DNA of 13,896 nt, from positions 1 through 13,896 of the forward strand of contig JARHYY010000147.1 in the NCBI GenBank assembly GCA_029258405.1. The letters run 5' to 3'. A model generated the notes under the pieces. That model searched no databases, was not told the origin of the DNA, and saw nothing but the letters and a program-made list of their open reading frames with translations. This document shows positions 1 to 5,748 of the stretch, piece by piece; the first letter of the stretch is position 1; each line of letters begins with the position of its first letter. The position numbers and the translations under genes were made by a program. This stretch comes from Helicobacteraceae bacterium. Lineage in GTDB: Bacteria; Campylobacterota; Campylobacteria; Campylobacterales; Helicobacteraceae.

Positions 1-1
1 A

Positions 2-103
2 GATCATAAAAACAGAAAAACTGATTTTAAAGAACAATCTCAAAGAGCAATTTTAAAAGCGTTTTTAATGCTCCTAAACTCTTTAGGAATTGAAATTGTA
101 TAA
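2..103 (+). CDS. C-terminal fragment of an unidentified protein
   Basis: An open frame enters from the left edge and ends at a TAA at 101-103, giving 33 residues (it begins DHKNRKTDF and ends LLNSLGIEIV). The mix of charged residues followed by a hydrophobic, helix-like tail looks like a genuine protein C-terminus. It would converge on the MetF-like gene, leaving 55 bp between the two stops. I do not recognise the family; some aminoacyl-tRNA synthetases end in a similar way, but that is only an impression. The start and most of the gene lie outside the window. A weak stem (CTTAA/TTAAG around 113-129) lies between the convergent genes but is too short to call a terminator. Confidence 0.4.
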   Translation, partial: DHKNRKTDFKEQSQRAILKAFLMLLNSLGIEIV

Positions 104-158
104 TACTGAAGCTTAAATGTTGGTTAAGTAGAATCAAATCTCAAGGAATATAAAATAT

Positions 159-1061
159 TTAAGCAAATAAAATCTCTTTAGCTATTTTTAAATGCCCAGA
201 GCTCATAAAATGTATGCAGGAATGGATATTCCAAAGCAAATGGAATAATTCAGTGCTCATGGCAACACCTTTTGCCCTCTCAATTTCTTTTCCTTGCTTT
301 TGTGCTTTATAAAGTTCATCAATCCATTCATCAGGCACAAAAAGACCCGGCAATTTTTCTCGCAAAAACAAGGCATTCTTAAAACTTACCACAGGATAAA
401 AACCAAGAATAAGTGTTGTTTGTGTGCCTAGTTCCTTATTGATTTCTAATAACCAGCCCAATAGAGTACGAGCAATATTTATGTCATAAATAGGTTGGGT
501 AATAATAGCCAAAACACCAGATTGAATTTTTTTATACATCTTGCTTTTTAAGCTATCAAAATTATGAGCATAAGAATTCATTGCACATAAAGGATATATT
601 GGCTTAAGAGGCTGCTTTAATGGCTTTCCATATATATCAACACCTTGATTTAATGCATGTATAATATGAATAAGCAAAGAGCTTCGCCCTTCAAAAACAG
701 GCTTAGCATTAAGTTGATCGCCTAGCTTTACGGAATCACCAGTAAGAGCCAAAAAAGAACGAACATCAAAAATATTTGCCCCAATTAAATCTGCTTGCAA
801 AGCTAAAGAGTTACGATCCCTCATACTTAATGTGCAAATAGTAGGTTTTTTAAAAAAATCTTGCAATTTAATAGAGGCAAAAAAAGGGGAGGTTTTTAAG
901 CATGATCTTGGAGAATCTGTGCATATAAACCCATTAATCCTATCAACAATACCGCTTTTATTTAAAGATTCTATTTGTTTGTTAAATCCACCAGCTGATG
1001 GCACGATTTCAAAACTCAAGAAATTTTTAAGTCGTATTTGTTGCATCATTTCTTCAACCAT
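159..1061 (-). CDS. Methylenetetrahydrofolate reductase-family (MetF-like) flavoprotein
   Basis: Probably a cytosolic FAD-dependent TIM-barrel enzyme of the MTHFR family, which reduces 5,10-methylene-THF to 5-methyl-THF for methionine synthesis. From the chosen ATG (300 aa), family landmarks appear in order: SFE at 16-18 (E18 matches the catalytic Glu of E. coli MetF), a TDSP segment near 48-51, MRDRN near 80-84, LTGD near 106-109 (flavin-contacting Asp), TQPIYD near 188-193 (substrate-binding Gln), and a family-like IHFMSSG near the C-terminus. The frame stays open upstream to 1175, but that extension overlaps the end of pgeF and encodes an unconserved Phe/Trp/Ser-rich stretch. The ATG at 1061 has GGGA five to eight bases upstream and leaves 26 bp after pgeF; ATGs at 1049 and 1046 are alternatives. 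It is the last gene of the mreB-like/pgeF block. Overall similarity to canonical MetF looks low, so substrate or partner may differ. Confidence 0.75.
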   Translation of the reverse strand: MVEEMMQQIRLKNFLSFEIVPSAGGFNKQIESLNKSGIVDRINGFICTDSPRSCLKTSPFFASIKLQDFFKKPTICTLSMRDRNSLALQADLIGANIFDVRSFLALTGDSVKLGDQLNAKPVFEGRSSLLIHIIHALNQGVDIYGKPLKQPLKPIYPLCAMNSYAHNFDSLKSKMYKKIQSGVLAIITQPIYDINIARTLLGWLLEINKELGTQTTLILGFYPVVSFKNALFLREKLPGLFVPDEWIDELYKAQKQGKEIERAKGVAMSTELFHLLWNIHSCIHFMSSGHLKIAKEILFA

Positions 1062-1087
1062 AAGTATCCCATCTGCTCTATTGTTGA

Positions 1088-1840
1088 TTAATGTTTTCGT
1101 GCTGCTATTAAACCAAAACGACCACAAACTTTTTCTCTGCGAAATGAAAAATACTCTGCACAACAAGCCGTGCAAGTAAAATCAATACACAAATGCTCTT
1201 TATTTGCACCCTTGTTATGCCATTCTTGACACAAAGGTTTTAAGAGATCAAGAAAATATCTATTGTTATCTTTTACTATCGCTTGAGATAATGATTGCTC
1301 ATAAGCAAATATATCAACCACATCTTGTTTGACTTCATAGCAGCATGAACGAATACCAGGACCTATGATACCATAAATATCCTGTATATTGCTTTTAAAT
1401 TTCTGTTCAAAAAGCTCTAATACCTTGCTTAATATTTTAAGTTCTACACCCTTTCTACCTGCATGCACAACAGAAAAAACTCTTTTTCTTTTATCATAAA
1501 GTAAAATAGGGTTACAATCAGCAACCACAACTAAAAGAGCTACACGAAGTGAGCTACTTATCAATGCATCTGCTCTAACCTCTATTTCTTTTTGCTGTTT
1601 TTCTATTATCAATTCATCTACCAAAACAACATCATTACCATGCACTTGGTTCATATAAACAAGAATCCTATCGTCTATGCCCATTTTTTTAAGAACTCTT
1701 TGGCGATTACATCTAACAAATTCCTCTTTATCGCCTAGGTGGTATGCAAGATTAAGGGTGCTAAAACATCCTTTGCTTATACCGCCAAAACGATTTGTAA
1801 TTGCAAAAATAAGATCGTTGTTTAACAAAAAACTATTCAC
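1088..1840 (-). CDS. pgeF: Peptidoglycan editing factor / YfiH-LACC1 family purine nucleoside phosphorylase
   Basis: A 250-aa member of the YfiH/DUF152/LACC1 (multicopper polyphenol oxidase-like) family, full length. Visible motifs: TNRFGGIS near 15-22, NQVHG with H67, ADCNPIL with C109, VHAGRKG with H126, IGPGIRSCCYEV near 159-170, CTACC near 223-227 and FSFRR near 231-235. H67, C109 and H126 match the family's His-Cys-His metal site. Family members have been described as purine nucleoside phosphorylases/adenosine deaminases (LACC1), and E. coli YfiH (PgeF) as an enzyme that removes wrongly incorporated L-serine at position 1 of the peptidoglycan stem peptide. The start is GTG, 6 bp after the mreB-like stop, with only a weak GAGATAAG upstream, so translation is probably coupled. 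Lying next to an actin-like cell-shape gene, it fits the peptidoglycan-editing role, though that choice is inference. Confidence 0.88.
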   Translation of the reverse strand: MNSFLLNNDLIFAITNRFGGISKGCFSTLNLAYHLGDKEEFVRCNRQRVLKKMGIDDRILVYMNQVHGNDVVLVDELIIEKQQKEIEVRADALISSSLRVALLVVVADCNPILLYDKRKRVFSVVHAGRKGVELKILSKVLELFEQKFKSNIQDIYGIIGPGIRSCCYEVKQDVVDIFAYEQSLSQAIVKDNNRYFLDLLKPLCQEWHNKGANKEHLCIDFTCTACCAEYFSFRREKVCGRFGLIAARKH

Positions 1841-1846
1841 GCATTC

Positions 1847-2866
1847 TTATCTCATAAAAGGAGAATAAGGCATTTTTTGCAATATCTGCGTTACACCTTT
1901 TGATATATCATGCAAAGGGGCTGGAGACATATGAAACGAAAGTTTCAATTTCTCTTCAAGATATTCTTTAAAACCTTTCATCAATGCTCCTCCACCTGTA
2001 ATAATTACACCATCATCTAAAATATCTGGCACAATCTCTGGTGGTATATTTGCAATAACTTCAAGCACTATAGCATGGATTTTCTCGATATGAGGCATAA
2101 TAGCATAATTTACTTCGGTTGATTCTACTTCAAATCCTGTAGGCAGCCCACTGGTTAAATCTTTCCCACAAACACGACATGATTGTTTAGGTGCATCTTT
2201 AAATAAATTAGCGAGTTTAATTTTTGTTTGTTCAGCACAATCTTTTGAAATAAGTAAATTTTTTTTGCGTTTTATATGTTCCACAATCGCATTATCAAGA
2301 GTATCTCCCGCAATTTTACTGCATGAAGAAACAATAAGCCCTCCTAATGAAATTATACTTACCTCTGTTAAGCCACTACCACAATCAACTATCATTTTAG
2401 CACGAGAATCATTAATATCCAAACCAGCACCCACAGCTGCACTAAAAGGATCCTCAATTAATACAACCTCTCTTGCACCCGTTAGAAGTGTTGCTTCATA
2501 TAATGAATTTCTCTCAACTTGCGTAAGATTCTGCGGTATAGAAATCCCTACACGAGGTCTTGAGGCTACTCTATCTGACAATAAAGAAATAAGCATGCCC
2601 ATAAATACCTTTGTCATCTCAAAATCACTAATAGCCCCATTGGCAAGAGGACTTATAACCTCTAAGTTACCATGCGTCTTGCCACGCATGGCTTTTGCTT
2701 TTTTGCCAATTGCCACCACTCGTATATTATCATAATATCTTTCTACGGCTACACAGGAGGGTTCATTAAATATTACTCCTTCTCCTTCAATGGTAACAAC
2801 CGTATTTGCTGTTCCTAAATCTACAGCTATATCGAGTGTTTTTTTTGTCCCTCCTCTTTTAAACAT
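1847..2866 (-). CDS. MreB-family actin-like protein, divergent paralogue
   Basis: A 339-aa bacterial actin of the MreB/Mbl/MamK group. Shared with MreB: phosphate-1 loop DLGTANT (16-22), NEPSCVAV (34-41), QVERNSLYEA (116-125), LIEDPFSAAVGAGL (136-149), AGDTLDNAI (186-194) and adenosine loop TGGGAL (290-295). Unlike typical MreB, the phosphate-2 loop reads DCGSGLTE (161-168) instead of DIGGGTTE, and the AERIKxEIGSA helix is changed to AEQTKIKLANL. A CxxC pair sits at 230-233, where MreB normally has a short turn before the GxxLxxGLP segment. The N-terminus MFKRGGTKK could be a short membrane-binding helix. ATG at 2866 is preceded by GAGGAG, a strong ribosome site. No mreC/mreD/rodA genes adjoin it; pgeF follows 6 bp downstream. 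It may be a paralogue of a housekeeping mreB located elsewhere, or the only MreB of this species; the window cannot tell. Confidence 0.85.
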   Translation of the reverse strand: MFKRGGTKKTLDIAVDLGTANTVVTIEGEGVIFNEPSCVAVERYYDNIRVVAIGKKAKAMRGKTHGNLEVISPLANGAISDFEMTKVFMGMLISLLSDRVASRPRVGISIPQNLTQVERNSLYEATLLTGAREVVLIEDPFSAAVGAGLDINDSRAKMIVDCGSGLTEVSIISLGGLIVSSCSKIAGDTLDNAIVEHIKRKKNLLISKDCAEQTKIKLANLFKDAPKQSCRVCGKDLTSGLPTGFEVESTEVNYAIMPHIEKIHAIVLEVIANIPPEIVPDILDDGVIITGGGALMKGFKEYLEEKLKLSFHMSPAPLHDISKGVTQILQKMPYSPFMR

Positions 2867-2892
2867 TGAGTCTCCTCACAAAAATATATTTA

Positions 2893-2898
2893 TTTATA
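2893..2898 (-). promoter_or_regulatory. Candidate -10 box for the mreB-like/pgeF/metF-like block
   Basis: The minus strand reads TATAAA here, about 27 bases upstream of the mreB-like ATG and inside an AT-rich stretch. Epsilonproteobacterial sigma-70 promoters often have a -10 box with AT-rich upstream DNA and no clear -35. In DNA this AT-rich the match is weak evidence. Confidence 0.25.
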
Positions 2899-2943
2899 CT
2901 TCATTGCAATAACGAATTTTAATATAAAAAAATAAATTTTCCT

Positions 2944-2972
2944 ATACTATTAGAAAGTAATTCTAATAGTAT
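2944..2972. repeat. Perfect 12-bp inverted repeat, 5-base loop
   Basis: Arms ATACTATTAGAA (2944-2955) and TTCTAATAGTAT (2961-2972) are perfect reverse complements around AGTAA. The repeat lies between ackA and the mreB-like gene. On the minus strand the stem is followed by AGGAAAATTTATTTTTTTAT, a loosely U-rich tail, so it could end ackA transcription, or act as a leader or operator element for the mreB-like operon. It is the second hairpin downstream of ackA. Confidence 0.6.
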
Positions 2973-2993
2973 TAGACTAAAAACTAGGTAGGC

Positions 2994-3024
2994 ATCCATA
3001 GATTCTACAATAGAATCTATGGAT
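2994..3024 (-). terminator. Perfect 14-bp hairpin just after ackA
   Basis: Arms ATCCATAGATTCTA (2994-3007) and TAGAATCTATGGAT (3011-3024) are perfect reverse complements with a 3-base loop. On the minus strand the hairpin begins 4 bases after the ackA TAA, where a pta-ackA transcript would end. The tail after the stem is GCCTACCTAGTTTTTAG, so the T-run comes about 10 bases late; it is not a textbook rho-independent terminator. A 3'-end-stabilising hairpin, or a pair with the 2944-2972 hairpin, is equally possible. Confidence 0.5.
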
Positions 3025-3028
3025 ACTT

Positions 3029-4246
3029 TTATCCAAGTGGCGGCGGATTAAGTTGAGAAATAATTTCTTTTGTGTCTCTTGCAATAATAATTTCCTCGTT
3101 CGTAGGAATTACACAAACTTTTACAGGAGAATCTTCAGTAGAAATAATTGCCTCTTGTCCATATACATTGTTTGCTTCTTTGTCAAGCGTAACACCTAAA
3201 AATTTAAGATTTTCCACAATCATGCCTCGAATAAATTTAGCATTTTCTCCCACACCGCCACAAAAACAAACTGCATCAATACCATTAAGCACAGCACAAT
3301 AAGCACCAACATACTTAAGAACGCGATATGCAAAAGCTTGTCGTGCTAAACGAGCTAAATCATTTCCGCTTAAATCTGCATCAAGCAGATCTCTAAAATC
3401 ACTTGATAATTTTGATATCCCAAGAACACCTGATTTTTTATTTAAAATATTAACTATCTCTTTAGTGCTTAATCCTTCTTTTTCTGCTATATATTCTAAC
3501 ACACCGGGATCAATATCTCCAGAACGAGTACCCATAATCAACCCTTCAAGAGGCGTTAAGCCCATACTTGTGTCCCTGCTCTTTCCATTGTGAATCGCTG
3601 ATATAGAAGAACCATTACCCAAATGGCACACAATAAGCTTATGATTAAATGGATCTAAACCTAAAAACTCTACTGCTCTTTGAGATACATACCGATGACT
3701 ACTTCCATGAAATCCATAGCGACGAACCTTATGTTTTTCATACCACTCATATGGCACCCCGTATATATAAGCTTTTTGAGGGATTGTTTGATGAAAGGCT
3801 GTATCAAAAACTGCCACCATTGGTTTATTAGGCATAAGTTCTTTGCAGGCTTTTGCTCCAGTTAAATTAGCAGGGTTATGCAATGGTGCAAGAGGAGAAC
3901 ATTCAATAAATCGCTTAATAACTTCATCATTTATAAGTACGGAATTCTTAAAATACTCACCACCATGCACAAAACGATGCCCACTGCCTGCTATTTCATC
4001 AAGAGAGTTTATAACGCCCTTCTTCTTATCAACTAAAAAATCAAGCACATAACCTATTGCCTTAGAATGATCGGGCATATCTAATTCTTTTTTTTCATCA
4101 GTACCATGGATGTTTTTATATTTCAATACACTACCTTCAAGCCCAATGCGATCACAAATGCCAGAAGCGAGCACATCCTCATTATCTACATTTATAAGCT
4201 GAAACTTCAACGAAGAACTACCACAATTTACAACTAAAACAAGCAT
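3029..4246 (-). CDS. ackA: Acetate kinase
   Basis: Cytosolic acetate kinase interconverts acetyl phosphate + ADP and acetate + ATP. At 405 aa it is full length. The motifs of the family are intact: NCGSSSLKF (7-15) with N7, GHRFVHGG (89-96) with R91, FDTAFH (147-152) with D148, YGFHGSSHRYV (177-187) with H180, CHLGNGSS (207-214) with N211, TRSGDIDPG (240-248) with R241, GGVGEN (330-335) and TNEE (382-385) with E384. These match the active-site residues known from Methanosarcina acetate kinase, apparently at the same numbering. The ATG follows AGGAGT by four bases, and this ribosome site lies just before the pta stop, with 13 bp between the genes. With pta it forms the acetyl-CoA to acetate route for ATP production, or acetate activation in reverse. 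Confidence 0.97.
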   Translation of the reverse strand: MLVLVVNCGSSSLKFQLINVDNEDVLASGICDRIGLEGSVLKYKNIHGTDEKKELDMPDHSKAIGYVLDFLVDKKKGVINSLDEIAGSGHRFVHGGEYFKNSVLINDEVIKRFIECSPLAPLHNPANLTGAKACKELMPNKPMVAVFDTAFHQTIPQKAYIYGVPYEWYEKHKVRRYGFHGSSHRYVSQRAVEFLGLDPFNHKLIVCHLGNGSSISAIHNGKSRDTSMGLTPLEGLIMGTRSGDIDPGVLEYIAEKEGLSTKEIVNILNKKSGVLGISKLSSDFRDLLDADLSGNDLARLARQAFAYRVLKYVGAYCAVLNGIDAVCFCGGVGENAKFIRGMIVENLKFLGVTLDKEANNVYGQEAIISTEDSPVKVCVIPTNEEIIIARDTKEIISQLNPPPLG

Positions 4247-4259
4247 TTTTACTCCTTAA

Positions 4260-5261
4260 TTATATTCCTTGAGATTGTAAAGCCGTAATGGCAACCACAC
4301 CAACAATATCATCAGCACTACAACCCCTAGAAAGGTCATTAATGGGGGCAGCTAATCCCTGTGTGATAGGACCATAGGCTTTTGCACCGGCAAGCCTTTC
4401 GACTAATTTATACCCAATATTTCCAGAATCAAGATCCGGGAATATAAGCACATTAGCATATCCAGCAACATTAGAGCCTTTTGCCTTTGCCGCCCCAACT
4501 TTTGGAATAATGGCAGCATCTAATTGCAATTCACCATCGATGCGAATATGTGGTGCTAATTTTTTGGCAATTTTTGTTGCCTCAACTACTTTTAAGGCAT
4601 CTTCGTGAGTGGAGCTCCCATAAGTAGAATGGCTAAGCATTGCCACAATAGGCTCAACACCAAAAAGAGCTTGAAAATTTTGAGCAGAAGCTATACTAAT
4701 GCTTGCCAATTCTTCTGGGTTTGGGTTTGGACATAAACCGGGATCTGAAAAAATAAATGTCCCATTCATTCCATGCTCACAATCAGGCACAACAATAACC
4801 ATAAAACTTGAAACCAATTTAGAACCTTGAGCAGTACCAACAACTTGCAAAGCTGCCCTAAGAACATTGGCTGTGGAATTAACAGCCCCTGCAACCATAC
4901 CATTAATCTTTTGCGTTTTTACCATGGATGCACCAAAATAAAGGGGATTATCGGTAAGTAACTCTCTTGCCTTTGTGCTATCAACTCCTTTATGCCCTCT
5001 GATTTTAACAAGCAAATCTACAAATTCGTCAAGAAGTTCTGATTTTTTAGGATCAACAAAATGCACCCCCGTTAATGAATGTCCAGCTTGAGAAGCTATA
5101 CTTTTAATTTCATCCTCATTACCTAATAAGGTAATATCGGCAAACCCTTCTTTTGTAATTTTAGAAGCAGCTTCAATAGTTCTAGGTTCATTACCCTCAG
5201 CAAGAACAATCGTTTTTTTACTGTCTCTTACTTTCTGTTTGACTTCATCAATAAAACCCAT
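4260..5261 (-). CDS. pta: Phosphate acetyltransferase, short single-domain form
   Basis: Catalyses acetyl-CoA + phosphate to acetyl phosphate + CoA in the cytosol. The 333 aa consist only of the catalytic PTA_PTB domain, as in Methanosarcina and Bacillus Pta; the N-terminal DRTGG/regulatory domains of the roughly 700-aa E. coli form are absent. Recognisable segments: LAEGNEPRTIEA (20-31), AGAVNSTANVLRAAL (124-138), DGELQLDAA (242-250), FPDLDSGNIGYKLVERLAGA (274-293) and the C-terminal signature GPITQGLAAPINDLSRGCS (297-315) with an Arg at 312 in the region of the known catalytic Arg. The ATG at 5261 has AGGAGT about nine bases upstream. It is the first gene of the pta-ackA operon, and its leader contains a nested inverted repeat (5282-5326) and a palindrome (5330-5345) that look regulatory. 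Confidence 0.96.
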   Translation of the reverse strand: MGFIDEVKQKVRDSKKTIVLAEGNEPRTIEAASKITKEGFADITLLGNEDEIKSIASQAGHSLTGVHFVDPKKSELLDEFVDLLVKIRGHKGVDSTKARELLTDNPLYFGASMVKTQKINGMVAGAVNSTANVLRAALQVVGTAQGSKLVSSFMVIVVPDCEHGMNGTFIFSDPGLCPNPNPEELASISIASAQNFQALFGVEPIVAMLSHSTYGSSTHEDALKVVEATKIAKKLAPHIRIDGELQLDAAIIPKVGAAKAKGSNVAGYANVLIFPDLDSGNIGYKLVERLAGAKAYGPITQGLAAPINDLSRGCSADDIVGVVAITALQSQGI

Positions 5262-5281
5262 AGTAAATACTCCTTAAAAAT

Positions 5282-5326
5282 GGCTATACTCTTGACAACT
5301 GGTCAAGAGTTAGCAAAAGGGTAGCC
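5282..5326 (-). promoter_or_regulatory. Nested inverted repeat in the pta leader
   Basis: The inner stem is a perfect 9-bp repeat, ACTCTTGAC (5288-5296) and GTCAAGAGT (5302-5310), with a 5-base loop. The outer arms GGCTA (5282-5286) and TAGCC (5322-5326) are also complementary, so the whole can fold as a two-tier hairpin ending a few bases upstream of the pta ribosome site. This could be an operator for a dimeric repressor or a leader RNA structure that controls translation of pta. No known riboswitch consensus is recognised. Confidence 0.5.
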
Positions 5327-5329
5327 TAA

Positions 5330-5345
5330 TTTACTTTAAAGTAAA
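5330..5345. promoter_or_regulatory. 16-bp perfect palindrome upstream of pta (candidate operator)
   Basis: TTTACTTTAAAGTAAA equals its own reverse complement. It lies about 70 bp upstream of the pta ATG. On the minus strand the sequence just before it is TATGCT (5345-5350), a possible -10 box, so the palindrome would cover the transcription start. A loopless palindrome of this length is more likely a protein site than an RNA hairpin. The regulator is unknown. Confidence 0.4.
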
Positions 5346-5748
5346 GCATATTGTCATATGAGTAATTTTATTTGCTTTTAATTTGTTTCATTCATTCCCA
5401 TAAAAATCAAAGAAAGAAAAAGTGAGAGCTCTTTATTAAAACTTTAATAAATCTTTATATTAATATTTTCTTATATTAAAATTAACCATTTCTTAAGGCT
5501 AAAATAGCTTCAAAACAATACGACTCGTTTGCTTATAAATGCTTATTACATAAATATAGTTAGCACTTGCAAATAAACAAGTTGCACTAACTCATCCTTG
5601 ATAATTAAACAGGATACTTCTTAATTGTTTGTGATATTGCATGTTTTTTAATGCACACCAACAAGAGTTTTTACTATTCAGAATTTCGTTTAATATTGGG
5701 TAGCAAGGTGTAGAGTATCATTTTCTAAACTTCAAGAAGCAACTTGAG
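5346..5748. other. Gene-free stretch between priA and pta, rich in palindromes
   Basis: No coding frame of credible length is seen on either strand. Structures present: a 9-bp inverted repeat TTTATTAAA/TTTAATAAA (5432-5451, 2-base spacer); the direct repeat TGCTTAT at 5530-5536 and 5540-5546; an imperfect 12-pair stem AGTTAGCACTTG with CAAGTTGCACTAACT (5558-5592); ATCCT/AGGAT (5594-5615); TGCAT/ATGCA around T6 (5638-5655); and TCAAG/CTTGA (5732-5747) next to the priA stop. Part must carry the pta promoter and part the 3' end of the priA transcript. The stem cluster at 5558-5655 could belong to a small RNA, which cannot be shown from sequence alone. Confidence 0.4.

Noticed and set aside
1062..1175. 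N-terminal extension of the MetF-like frame up to 1175
   Set aside because: It overlaps the 3' end of pgeF and encodes an unconserved Phe/Trp/Ser-rich stretch that is the pgeF sequence in another frame. The ATG at 1061 has a better ribosome site.
2265..2735. 156-codon plus-strand open frame opposite the mreB-like gene
   Set aside because: It is antisense to conserved actin motifs and its composition is that of a shadow frame.
5641..5703. 20-residue plus-strand small frame in the priA-pta gap
   Set aside because: No ribosome site and no recognisable sequence; length is expected by chance.
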